Positions 1 through 7,910 of a stretch of 13,880 nucleotides of DNA are shown piece after piece (position 1 is the first letter of the stretch; each line of letters opens with the position of its first letter). Position numbers and translations under genes: made by a program. Below the pieces are notes generated by a model, which had not been told where the DNA came from, did no database searches, and saw nothing but the letters and a program-made list of their open reading frames with translations. This DNA comes from Methylopumilus sp036567085 (GTDB lineage: Bacteria; Pseudomonadota; Gammaproteobacteria; Burkholderiales; Methylophilaceae), in the NCBI GenBank assembly GCA_036567085.1, contig DATCVG010000087.1:1-13880 (forward strand). Reading direction: 5' to 3'.

Positions 1-481
1 CTTGAGGACCTTTCCAGCCTTTGACTTTAACCCATTTGCCTTTTTCTAAATCTTTATAATGTTCGAAAAAATGCTGAATTTGATTGAGTCGCAAAGGATT
101 CATATCTTCAGGTTTTTGCCAATGTGCATAAATTGAAAGAATTCTATCTTCAGGCACTGCCAACACTTTTGCATCCTGGCCTTGCTCATCTTCCATTTCC
201 AATATCCCAACAGCACGACAACTCACAACTACGCCTGGAATTAAAGGTAAAGGCGTCACCACAAGAACATCTACTGGATCTCCATCACCTGCAATTGTTT
301 TGGGGATATAACCATAATTGGTGGGGTAATGCATAGCAGTGCCCATGAATCGATCCACAAAAATTGCACCTGACTCTTTATCAACCTCATATTTAATTGG
401 ATCAGCATTCATTGGAATTTCAATAATGACGTTGAAATATGTAGGGACATTTTTACCAGGAAGAACGTTATCTAAGCTCAT
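1..481 (-). CDS. ppa: Inorganic pyrophosphatase (family I), 3' end beyond the window
   Basis: This soluble enzyme hydrolyses pyrophosphate to two phosphates and so pulls nucleic-acid, tRNA-charging and other activation reactions forward. I translated it by hand from the ATG at 481-479; about 160 residues are visible and the reading frame runs off the left edge, so roughly the last 15 of about 175 family residues are missing. The family signature DGDPVDV is at residues 66-72, giving metal ligands D66, D68 and D71. The second acidic group D98, D103 and K105 lies in EDEQGQDAK. E21, K30, R44 and Y56 match active-site residues of E. coli PPase with a one-residue offset. The C-terminal stretch HFFEHYKDLEKGKWVKVKGW is also typical. 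It is the last gene seen on this strand, and an extended -10 about 27 bases upstream suggests its own promoter. Identity is secure. Confidence 0.96.
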   Translation of the reverse strand, partial: MSLDNVLPGKNVPTYFNVIIEIPMNADPIKYEVDKESGAIFVDRFMGTAMHYPTNYGYIPKTIAGDGDPVDVLVVTPLPLIPGVVVSCRAVGILEMEDEQGQDAKVLAVPEDRILSIYAHWQKPEDMNPLRLNQIQHFFEHYKDLEKGKWVKVKGWKGPQ

Positions 482-507
482 AGGGTTTGTTCAAAATAAA
501 AAATGTG

Positions 508-516
508 ATTTTAGCA
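508..516 (-). promoter_or_regulatory. Extended -10 element, candidate ppa promoter
   Basis: On the minus strand the bases read TGCTAAAAT, an extended -10 (TGn plus TAAAAT). It would start RNA near position 501, about 20 bases before the ppa start codon. I see no good -35 hexamer at the right distance, which fits an extended -10 promoter. The call rests on a short motif in AT-rich DNA, so it is tentative. Confidence 0.4.
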
Positions 517-557
517 TGTTTGAAGCTATCCCTAAGTGACTGAGCTAGCTTGATAAT

Positions 558-633
558 TGGCGTCCCCAAGGGGAGTCGAACCCCTGTTCCCTCCGTGAAA
601 GGGAGGTGTCCTAGGCCTCTAGACGATGGGGAC
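558..633 (-). tRNA. tRNA-Glu (anticodon UUC)
   Basis: The minus strand folds as a complete 76-base cloverleaf. The acceptor stem GTCCCC pairs with GGGGAC, the discriminator base is G, and the 3' CCA is encoded at 560-558. The anticodon stem CCTCC/GGAGG encloses the loop CTTTCAC, with anticodon TTC at plus-strand positions 597-599. The T arm carries GGTTCGACTCC. It reads GAA and GAG codons. It is the second gene of a two-tRNA transcript, 53 bases after tRNA-Ala. Confidence 0.97.
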
Positions 634-648
634 CTAAGAAAAGAAGGT

Positions 649-669
649 GCTATTCTACTATAGAACAGC
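649..669 (-). other. RNA hairpin in the spacer between the two tRNAs
   Basis: In the minus-strand transcript, GCTGTTCTA and TAGAATAGC pair over 9 bp, including one G-U wobble, around a 3-base loop TAG. The same DNA on the plus strand would have an A-C mismatch, so the structure favours the tRNA-sense transcript. It is followed by the pyrimidine-rich bases ACCTTCTTTTC before tRNA-Glu. It may guide processing of the tRNA precursor or weaken read-through from tRNA-Ala to tRNA-Glu. The pairing is visible; the role is inferred. Confidence 0.5.
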
Positions 670-686
670 GTTTGATATAAGGTATT

Positions 687-762
<76 letters not shown>

Positions 763-784
763 AGGTATTTAATCAAAAGCGCAC

Positions 785-813
785 ATCTTAAATTTTAGAA
801 GTAAGCGCGTCAA
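785..813 (-). promoter_or_regulatory. Sigma-70-type promoter for the tRNA-Ala/tRNA-Glu unit
   Basis: On the minus strand, TTGACG (813-808) and TAAGAT (790-785) are separated by exactly 17 bases, close to the TTGACA/TATAAT consensus. Transcription would begin near 778, leaving a leader of about 16 bases before the mature tRNA-Ala. The bases after the -10 read GTGCGC, a GC-rich discriminator like those of stable-RNA promoters under stringent control. The -35 lies 5 bases past the queF stop codon, so queF transcripts must run through this promoter. Confidence 0.75.
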
Positions 814-818
814 TCCTT

Positions 819-1265
819 TTAAGATCGGGTGTTTGATTGTTTTGAAAATTGACTTAAATCAACAATAGGCTCAGGTTTCCAGCCCTTTTTCTTGTGTTCA
901 ACCACAACGTTAGTAAATACACCGCCGCGTACAAAAAATTCAGCGCGAAGACGCATAAAACGAGGTTCAGTTGCTTTTACAAGGTCATCTAAAATCCAAT
1001 TAGTAACTGCTTCATGAAAACAACCCTCATCTCTAAAAGACCAAATATAAAGTTTTAGACTTTTGAGCTCTACACATTTTTTATGAGGGATGTAATCGAG
1101 ATATAAAGTAGCAAAGTCTGGCTGCCCAGTCTTAGGGCATAAACAAGTGAATTCTGGAATTTGCATGTGGATATGGAAGTCCCGAGAAGGGCATGGATTA
1201 GTGAAAGTTTCAAGCTTTTTAGTAGGTTTTGCGCTTGGTTTTTTTCCCAAAGAAAGTGCGTTCAT
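819..1265 (-). CDS. queF: NADPH-dependent 7-cyano-7-deazaguanine reductase (short, YkvM-type QueF)
   Basis: QueF reduces the nitrile of preQ0 to the primary amine preQ1, the base that is inserted into tRNA on the way to queuosine; it acts in the cytoplasm. The protein has 148 residues, the length of the short, single-domain QueF class rather than the long E. coli type. The catalytic segment CLCPKTGQPDFAT starts at residue 41; C43 is the expected nucleophile that forms a thioimide with preQ0, and D50 the matching acid. The NADPH-binding QueF motif ELKSLKLY is at residues 66-73, followed by SFRDEGCFHE, whose final E85 should bind the substrate. The first 20 residues are basic and poorly conserved. 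No clear ribosome binding site precedes the ATG. A perfect TATAAT lies upstream at 1300-1295. The neighbouring tRNAs (Ala, Glu) are not queuosine substrates, so the linkage is probably only positional. Confidence 0.96.
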   Translation of the reverse strand: MNALSLGKKPSAKPTKKLETFTNPCPSRDFHIHMQIPEFTCLCPKTGQPDFATLYLDYIPHKKCVELKSLKLYIWSFRDEGCFHEAVTNWILDDLVKATEPRFMRLRAEFFVRGGVFTNVVVEHKKKGWKPEPIVDLSQFSKQSNTRS

Positions 1266-1275
1266 ATATTAAAAT

Positions 1276-1328
1276 AAGTGAAGTAAAAAAAGTTATTATA
1301 CTGTTATTAGATGCGACCTTCTTCACTT
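1276..1328. promoter_or_regulatory. Divergent queF/smc control region with overlapping -10 elements
   Basis: Reading leftward there is a perfect TATAAT at 1300-1295, about 30 bases from the queF start. Reading rightward there is TATACT at 1297-1302, about 42 bases from the smc start. The two hexamers share 4 bases, so polymerase could occupy only one at a time. No convincing -35 is seen for either. An 8-bp inverted repeat, AAGTGAAG at 1276-1283 and CTTCACTT at 1321-1328, flanks both -10s and might be an operator half-site pair. The motifs are seen; their use is inferred. Confidence 0.5.
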
Positions 1329-1343
1329 CGATAAAAGAAAATT

Positions 1344-4300
1344 GTGCGACTTATACAACTTAAATTAGCTGGTTTTAAATCTTTCGTAGATCCCACCACC
1401 ATCCAACTTCAAGGCCAAAGAGTAGGTATTGTAGGCCCCAATGGGTGCGGAAAATCAAATATTATGGAGTCCGTAAAATGGGTACTTGGTGAATCTTCAG
1501 CTAAAGAAATGCGAAGTGAAAATATGGATTCGGTGATTTTTAATGGATCAGAAAATCGCAAACCAATTTCAAGAGCAAGTGTCGAACTTATTTTCGATAA
1601 TTCTTTGGGTAAAGCGCCTACAGAATGGTCACAGTATGCAGAAATTTCAGTAAAGCGTGTGATCGAAAGAGAAAAAGGTTCTACTTATTATATTAATAAT
1701 TTAGCTGTTAGACGAAAAGACATTGCAGATCTTTTCTTAGGAACGGGATTAGGTGGAAGAGGGTATGCCATTATCGGTCAGAATACAATTTCACAAATTA
1801 TTGAAGCCAAGCCTGAGGAATTAAGGAATTATCTTGAAGAAGCTGCAGGAGTAAGTAAATATAAAGAGCGCCGTCGTGAAACAGAATTTAGACTTAGAGA
1901 TACGCGAGAAAACTTAAGTCGAATTCAAGATGTTTTGAATGAAATTATCCAACAAATTACTAAGCTTGAATCTCAAGCCGTTATTGCAACAAAATATAAT
2001 GACTTAACACAGAAGCAAAAATTTCATCAAGCACAAGTGTGGGTATTAAAAAAACGTGATGCTAGCATTGTTTGGAAAAAACATCAGTCACAAGTAGAGA
2101 AGCTTGTAAACGAATTAGAACAACAGACTGCGGCTTTAAGAAAAATTGAAGCTGAAGTAGAGAGCTTAAGACAATCTCATATCAATGCTTCCGATGAAAT
2201 TAATAAGAATCAAGCAAGTTTTTATGAAATTAATGCAGAAGTTTCTAACATTGAAAATAATATTAGAAATCAAAATGAGCTTTTAGAGCGCAGCAAAAAA
2301 GAATTAATTGAGATTGAAACTAATCTCGCTAAAAATGCAGATGACCAGCTTAAATTTACAAATGATATTGAAGAGGCTGCGATTGAAAAAACAAAATTAA
2401 CTGAGCTTTACAAAACTAAAGAAGAAAATTTTAATTCACTTAAATCATCGATTCAATCAGTAGAGGGAAGATACTTAGCTTCAGTAGAACAATTTAATCA
2501 AGCTGTAATTCAATTTCAATCAACGCAAGAAAAAATTAATCTTGAAAAAGCGATGATAGATTTCATTCTCAAAACTGAAGAAGAAACAAATATACGTCTC
2601 GCATTTTTAAATAATGAAATTAGTAATATTGATTTGACAGGACAGTCACTACTTAATGAAAAAGAAAATGATTTAGTTGACAAGCAATCTCATGTAGAAA
2701 AAATTGAAGGCAAGATAGAAGAAAATAAATCGCTTGCAACTGATCTTGAAGAAGAAATTGATACTTTAAGACAACAACAAATTGAAATACAAAAAGAATT
2801 AAGTCAGATAGAAGGTGAAATAAAAACACTGGCACAAATTCAAGATGATGCACAAGGAAATGAAAGTCTCAAAAGCTGGACTTCTCAGCATAATATCAAT
2901 ACATCTAATCGCTTGTGGGAAAAACTTAAGATTAAAACAGAATGGATAACAGCAATTGAATCTGCTCTGGGTGGGAGGTTAAATGCGGTTCTAGCTCAAT
3001 ATGAGAGTATTTCTCATAGACCTCCAGCATCTATGGTTCTTGCTAATTTAAATGGATCTCATAGTTATAAGCCAAAAAATAATAAGTTAAATTCTGTACT
3101 GGATGTAATTGAAATCAGCGACCCACTTCTGATGAATCTTTTATCAGAATGGTTATCAGATTATTACCTTATTCCAAAAGGCGAAAGTTATAAAAATTTC
3201 ATCGGTAATTTGGAGCAAGGGGAATTTTTAGTTAATCAACAAGGCGATATTTTTACTAAGAATAGCGTTTCTTTTTATGGCAAAGATGCATCACTTAACG
3301 GTATTCTTCTCCGCCAAGAGAGGCTCAAAGCATTACAAGAGCAGTTTCCATCTATAGAAAAAAGCTATAAGAATATATTGAAAAAGCTTAATGAAGCTGA
3401 ACTCCAGTTGAATGATTATGAAGAACAAGCCGATTCTTTTAATGACGAATTGAAAGAAGCTTTAAACGAGCTCCATCAAACAGAGATTGAAGTCGAAAGA
3501 ATTCAACAAAGTATTACCTACTCAAATGAGAAGCATAGCAATATTACTAACGAGCAAAATGAACTTAAAGAAAAGTTAACTCAAATCGAAATTGATAAAA
3601 CAGCAAAATCTAGTCTGATTCATAATTTAGAGATTGATGCACATCGACTTTTAGAACAAAAAACTTCATCTGAAGAAATTAAAAAAAGACATGAATTTGA
3701 ATATGAGAGTGTTAAGAAACAAGTAAATGAAGCTGAAATTCAACTTCAAGAAAGTCATTTTAATTTAAAAATTATTAACAATAAAATCAATGAGTTAAAC
3801 AGTAAAATTAATATACTTTATGAAGATAATAAAGCCCTTAATAACAAAAAAGATTTAGCTAAAGCCTCAATTGACACTGAAATTATCGAGGCCTTGCAAT
3901 TATCTTTACGCGAAAAAATCACTGTGAAGGATGAAAGAGAGAAAATCCTTATTGCATCGAGAGATAATCTTGCACAAAAGGAAACTGATTTACGTGAATG
4001 TGAACAGAAGCGATTACAAACCGAACAGGCAGTTCATCCAATCCGAGACAAGCTAGAACAGTCGCGTTTAAATGAGCAAGAATCAAAATTATTATTTGAG
4101 CAATTTCAAAACGAAATTAATGAATCTCAATTGGATGAAATGGTTCTTTCAGAATCAATTACTGAGAAAACAACAGTTAAAGATATGCAAGAATTATGCA
4201 ATAAGCTTCAAGAGGATATAAATTTGCTTGGGCCAGTTAACTTAGCAGCAATTCATGAGCTCACTTCAGAAAAAGAGAGAAAAGGCTACCTTGATAGTCA

Positions 4301-4844
4301 AGTAGAGGATTTAACTTCTGCAAGCAATACCTTGGAAGATGCCATAAGACGCATAGACAAAGAGACCCGAGATCGGTTAATTGCAACATTTAATGAGGTA
4401 AATAAGAATTTTACAGATTTTTTTAAAGTTCTATTTAATGGTGGACAGGCACAATTAGAACTTCTAGGTGAAGAAATTTTAGATACAGGTATTCAAGTTA
4501 CAGCGCAACCACCAGGTAAAAAGAATACGACCATTAGTCAATTATCAGGCGGAGAGAAAGCATTGACTGCTACGGCTCTTGTGTTTGCTTTATTTAAATT
4601 GAATCCTGCGCCATTCTGTCTCATGGACGAGGTTGATGCACCGCTAGATGATAGTAATACCCTTCGTTTTACCAATATGGTCACTGAAATGTCTAAAAAC
4701 ACTCAATTTCTTTATGTATCTCATAATAAACTTGCCATGGAAATGGCCCAACAACTTATTGGCGTGACAATGCAAGAATCTGGCGTATCAAGAATCGTTG
4801 AGGTGTCATTAGAGGAAGTAGAGAAAATGGAGCTAGCAAATTAA
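1344..4844 (+). CDS. smc: Chromosome segregation/condensation ATPase SMC
   Basis: SMC forms a ring-shaped dimer with ScpA and ScpB that extrudes DNA loops and keeps the nucleoid compact and separable. The 1166-residue length is normal. The N-terminal head has Walker A GPNGCGKSN at residues 31-39 and the Q-loop glutamine at about 146. A long heptad-rich coiled coil full of Glu, Lys, Gln and Asn runs to about residue 500. The hinge covers about 510-660 and includes ESALGGRLNAVL from residue 539. The return coil runs to about 980. The C-terminal head carries the ABC signature LSGGEKA at 1067-1073 and Walker B with D1095 and catalytic E1096. The start is a GTG preceded by AAAAGAAAA, a weak Shine-Dalgarno; it gives the canonical N-terminus with the head starting at once. 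It is the first gene of the smc-zipA-ligA operon. scpA and scpB are not in the window. Confidence 0.97.
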   Translation: MRLIQLKLAGFKSFVDPTTIQLQGQRVGIVGPNGCGKSNIMESVKWVLGESSAKEMRSENMDSVIFNGSENRKPISRASVELIFDNSLGKAPTEWSQYAEISVKRVIEREKGSTYYINNLAVRRKDIADLFLGTGLGGRGYAIIGQNTISQIIEAKPEELRNYLEEAAGVSKYKERRRETEFRLRDTRENLSRIQDVLNEIIQQITKLESQAVIATKYNDLTQKQKFHQAQVWVLKKRDASIVWKKHQSQVEKLVNELEQQTAALRKIEAEVESLRQSHINASDEINKNQASFYEINAEVSNIENNIRNQNELLERSKKELIEIETNLAKNADDQLKFTNDIEEAAIEKTKLTELYKTKEENFNSLKSSIQSVEGRYLASVEQFNQAVIQFQSTQEKINLEKAMIDFILKTEEETNIRLAFLNNEISNIDLTGQSLLNEKENDLVDKQSHVEKIEGKIEENKSLATDLEEEIDTLRQQQIEIQKELSQIEGEIKTLAQIQDDAQGNESLKSWTSQHNINTSNRLWEKLKIKTEWITAIESALGGRLNAVLAQYESISHRPPASMVLANLNGSHSYKPKNNKLNSVLDVIEISDPLLMNLLSEWLSDYYLIPKGESYKNFIGNLEQGEFLVNQQGDIFTKNSVSFYGKDASLNGILLRQERLKALQEQFPSIEKSYKNILKKLNEAELQLNDYEEQADSFNDELKEALNELHQTEIEVERIQQSITYSNEKHSNITNEQNELKEKLTQIEIDKTAKSSLIHNLEIDAHRLLEQKTSSEEIKKRHEFEYESVKKQVNEAEIQLQESHFNLKIINNKINELNSKINILYEDNKALNNKKDLAKASIDTEIIEALQLSLREKITVKDEREKILIASRDNLAQKETDLRECEQKRLQTEQAVHPIRDKLEQSRLNEQESKLLFEQFQNEINESQLDEMVLSESITEKTTVKDMQELCNKLQEDINLLGPVNLAAIHELTSEKERKGYLDSQVEDLTSASNTLEDAIRRIDKETRDRLIATFNEVNKNFTDFFKVLFNGGQAQLELLGEEILDTGIQVTAQPPGKKNTTISQLSGGEKALTATALVFALFKLNPAPFCLMDEVDAPLDDSNTLRFTNMVTEMSKNTQFLYVSHNKLAMEMAQQLIGVTMQESGVSRIVEVSLEEVEKMELAN

Positions 4845-4866
4845 GATAACGGGTCTTATTACAAGC

Positions 4867-5889
4867 ATGTCTGATATTCAATTTGCTTTAACGATTCTTG
4901 CTGTAATAATTATTCTTATCATGATCATATTTAACTGGATACGTCTTATCCAGTATCGAAAACAAAACCAGACTGAAAATTCTTTCTTATACAAAGACAA
5001 AAATAATCTAAGTCAAGAAGAAAAAAATCCTTATGATCAAGACTTAAGTATCTCCGAAAAATACTTACTTTCAAATTTGCCTAAGGATATTCACCGAGAT
5101 ATCGATGCTATTGTTTTTATTAAACTTAACAAAGCAACTCACGCAATTTCAAAATTAAATCTCAGAGACTTCATTGAATTGCCTCATACACATATCTTTA
5201 TTCGTAAAAATGAGGATATTTGGACTTCAACAGAGGGTTTAAGTGGATCAGTTTCGTTTGATCAAATACTTTTAGCAGTTCAGCTGGTAGATCGTCAAGG
5301 CCCAATATCATTAGCACATATACAAACATTTCGAATGTTGGTAGAAAAAACTAAAAATGACTTGGATGGTAGTTTGATTTGGCTTTCTCACTCCAACATC
5401 GAGGATGATGCAAAAGAGCTTAATCAATTCTGCGCGCTTGTAGACCATATGATGACATTAACTCTTATCCCGAAAAATAACGGTATTTTTGATATTGAAA
5501 AGCTCGTTGATATATTAAAAATAGATGGCTTTAAAGAAAATAAAGATGGTTATCATGTATACAAAGGTCGCGATAAATATCCTTTATTTCGTGTAGCTTC
5601 ATTAAACCATCAGCCCTTGAGCCTAAATCGTGATCCTTATCTTCAAGGTATTTCATTTCAAATGGATTTACCGGTAACGTTAAATTGTAAAGAGTCTTTT
5701 GACGTAATGTTGGAGTCAATTACTAATTTTCAAAAAGATCTTGATTGCATGCTTGTTGATTCCAATAAAAAGGAACTCAATGTTAATCATATTGAGCGCA
5801 TTAGATATCAAGTCGAAAAAATTGAAAATCAAATGATTGCTAAAAATATACCTCCTGGAAGTTCTTTTGCAAGAAGATTATTTTCTTAA
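4867..5889 (+). CDS. zipA: Cell division protein ZipA (FtsZ membrane anchor)
   Basis: ZipA tethers and bundles FtsZ at the inner face of the cytoplasmic membrane early in division. The 340-residue protein starts with a single membrane anchor (about residues 6-24, very rich in Ile and Leu) followed at once by basic residues RLIQYRKQ, giving an N-out/C-in topology. A short charged linker (about 32-70) lacks the Pro/Gln-rich stretch known from E. coli ZipA. The C-terminal FtsZ-binding domain covers about 196-324: strand MTLTLIP, helix DIEKLVDILK, strand pair around 228-246, strand GISFQMDLPV at 261-270, helix 277-293 and a last helix 305-323. The tail ends PPGSSFARRLFS. Residues 77-196 look like a second, diverged copy of the same fold (see findings). 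It lies 22 bases after smc and its stop codon directly abuts the ligA start. Position between smc and ligA supports the name. Confidence 0.88.
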   Translation: MSDIQFALTILAVIIILIMIIFNWIRLIQYRKQNQTENSFLYKDKNNLSQEEKNPYDQDLSISEKYLLSNLPKDIHRDIDAIVFIKLNKATHAISKLNLRDFIELPHTHIFIRKNEDIWTSTEGLSGSVSFDQILLAVQLVDRQGPISLAHIQTFRMLVEKTKNDLDGSLIWLSHSNIEDDAKELNQFCALVDHMMTLTLIPKNNGIFDIEKLVDILKIDGFKENKDGYHVYKGRDKYPLFRVASLNHQPLSLNRDPYLQGISFQMDLPVTLNCKESFDVMLESITNFQKDLDCMLVDSNKKELNVNHIERIRYQVEKIENQMIAKNIPPGSSFARRLFS

Positions 5890-7905
5890 ATGAAAGCCGA
5901 TAAAGAAAATATTAAGAAGAAAATTCAGGAATTAATCGAAAAGATAAATTTATTCGATTATCAATATTATGTTTTAGATAACCCCTCTGTTTCTGATTTC
6001 GAGTACGATAAAATTTTTAGATTACTTGTTGATCTAGAAAATGAGTATCCTGAATTAATTCAACCAGATTCACCCACTCAACGAGTTGGAGGAGAGGCGC
6101 TAGAGGCATTCGAAACTGTTATCCATCGCCAAGCAATGTTGTCTTTGAATAATGCTTTTGAAGAGGATGAGCTTATTGCTTTTGATAAACGTATTAAAGA
6201 TGCTATTGGCGTTGATGAGATTGAATATGCAGTTGAGCCAAAATTTGATGGTCTCGCAATTACATTAACTTATGATAATGGCATTTTTATTCAAGGTGCA
6301 ACACGCGGTGATGGTTATACAGGTGAAAATGTCACGCATAATTTAAAAACTATTCGCTCAATACCAACTAAGCTAAATCATCCAAACCCACCCAAACTTT
6401 TAGAAGTAAGAGGTGAGATTTTAATGCTCAAAAAAGATTTTGAATTACTTAATCAAACACAAGAATCTTTAGGTGAAAAAAAATTTGCAAATCCTAGAAA
6501 TGCAGCAGCAGGAAGTTTAAGACAGCTTGACCCGAGAATAACTGCAAAAAGACCACTTACTTTCTTTTCATATGGCCTTGGCGTATGTGAACCTAATTTA
6601 AACTTAAAGACTCATATAGAAACAATTCAGCTTTTAAAACAATTTAATTTACCGATTTCTGATTTATCAGCAAGCGTTAAGGGCGTACAAGGCTTAAAGA
6701 GCTTTTATGAGAAAGTGTTAAAACTCAGAGATTCCTTAGCTTATGACATTGATGGTGTGGTTTATAAAGTCAATTCTTTCAATTACCAAAATGAATTAGG
6801 TTTTGTATCACGAGCTCCTCGATGGGCAATTGCTCATAAATTTCCAGCAGAAGAAGCTTTAACTGAAATTTTAGATATTAATGTTCAAGTAGGCCGAACA
6901 GGGGCTATAACACCTGTTGCTCGTTTGAAGCCAGTTTTTGTGGGTGGGGTTACTGTTACGAATGCAACTCTTCATAACGAAGACGAAATGATTCGTAAAG
7001 ATGTTCATATTGGCGACATTGTAAGTGTTCGAAGAGCAGGGGATGTAATTCCTGAGATCGTAAGGGTACTTATTGACAAACGACCAAAGGCAATCAAAAA
7101 ATTTAAAATGCCCACCATATGCCCTGAGTGTGGCTCACCTCTCACTAGAATAGATGATGAAGCTGTTATTCGATGCTCAGGCGGTCTCATTTGTCCTGCG
7201 CAACAAAAACAATCTATTATTCATTTTGCATCCCGAAAGGCCATGGATATAGAGGGTTTAGGAGATAAATCTATAGAACAATTAGTGACTGTAGGTTTAA
7301 TACATGAACTCCCGGATATCTATAAGCTAGAGCTTGAACAATTAATTAATCTTGATCGTATGGCAGAAAAATCAGCGCAAAACTTATTAGATGCAATTGA
7401 AAAAAGTAAAAATACTACTTTACCCCGATTTATCTATGCACTTGGTATTCGTAACGTAGGCGAGTCAACCGCGAAAGATCTTGCTAGTTTCTATGGAGAC
7501 CTAGATGAGATTATGAAACAAACAGAAGATAACTTACAACTCGTGCCTGATATTGGCCCTACAGTTGCAAAATCTATTAGTGATTTTTTTAAGCAAAATA
7601 AAAATAGAGAACTAATCCAATCTTTAAGAAAACTTGGCATTAATTGGCCTAAACATGATATAAAAAAATCTATTTCAGGAATTTTTGCAGGTAAGACATT
7701 TGTTCTTACAGGAACATTGCCATCGATGTCGCGCGAAGAGGCTAAATCAATTATTGAAATGAATGGTGGAAAGGTTGCGGGTAGTGTTTCTAAAAAAACT
7801 GATTATGTTGTTGCTGGTTCAGATGCCGGAAGTAAATTAACTACCGCACAGGAACTTGGTATCAAAGTTATTTCTCAAGATGAACTTTTGGAGCTTATGG
7901 ATTAA
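5890..7905 (+). CDS. ligA: NAD-dependent DNA ligase LigA
   Basis: LigA seals nicks between Okazaki fragments and after repair, using NAD+ to adenylate itself. The 671-residue protein has the full family layout. Domain Ia at the N-terminus contains NLFDYQYYVLDNPSVSDFEYD for NAD binding. In the adenylation domain the KFDG motif puts the nucleotide-accepting lysine at K118. An OB fold follows. The zinc finger uses C411, C414, C429 and C435. Helix-hairpin-helix repeats lie at about 480-590, with GIRNVGESTAKDLA and DIGPTVAKSI. A BRCT domain covers about 595-671, starting near GIFAGKTFVLTGTLP. The ATG follows the zipA TAA with no spacer, so translation is probably coupled. All key residues are present and the essential replication role can be taken as intact. 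Confidence 0.98.
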   Translation: MKADKENIKKKIQELIEKINLFDYQYYVLDNPSVSDFEYDKIFRLLVDLENEYPELIQPDSPTQRVGGEALEAFETVIHRQAMLSLNNAFEEDELIAFDKRIKDAIGVDEIEYAVEPKFDGLAITLTYDNGIFIQGATRGDGYTGENVTHNLKTIRSIPTKLNHPNPPKLLEVRGEILMLKKDFELLNQTQESLGEKKFANPRNAAAGSLRQLDPRITAKRPLTFFSYGLGVCEPNLNLKTHIETIQLLKQFNLPISDLSASVKGVQGLKSFYEKVLKLRDSLAYDIDGVVYKVNSFNYQNELGFVSRAPRWAIAHKFPAEEALTEILDINVQVGRTGAITPVARLKPVFVGGVTVTNATLHNEDEMIRKDVHIGDIVSVRRAGDVIPEIVRVLIDKRPKAIKKFKMPTICPECGSPLTRIDDEAVIRCSGGLICPAQQKQSIIHFASRKAMDIEGLGDKSIEQLVTVGLIHELPDIYKLELEQLINLDRMAEKSAQNLLDAIEKSKNTTLPRFIYALGIRNVGESTAKDLASFYGDLDEIMKQTEDNLQLVPDIGPTVAKSISDFFKQNKNRELIQSLRKLGINWPKHDIKKSISGIFAGKTFVLTGTLPSMSREEAKSIIEMNGGKVAGSVSKKTDYVVAGSDAGSKLTTAQELGIKVISQDELLELMD

Positions 7906-7910
7906 AAAAT

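Noticed and set aside
124..539. Two plus-strand open frames (124-336, 339-539)
   Set aside because: They lie antisense to the ppa coding sequence, whose full set of active-site residues is intact.
534..562. Inverted repeat AAGCTA/TAGCTT after tRNA-Glu as a possible terminator
   Set aside because: The stem is only 6 bp with a loop of about 17 bases and no T run follows.
2653..2853. 66-residue minus-strand frame inside smc
   Set aside because: It is antisense to the SMC coiled coil, where repeated Glu/Lys/Gln codons give Phe/Leu-rich antisense readings.
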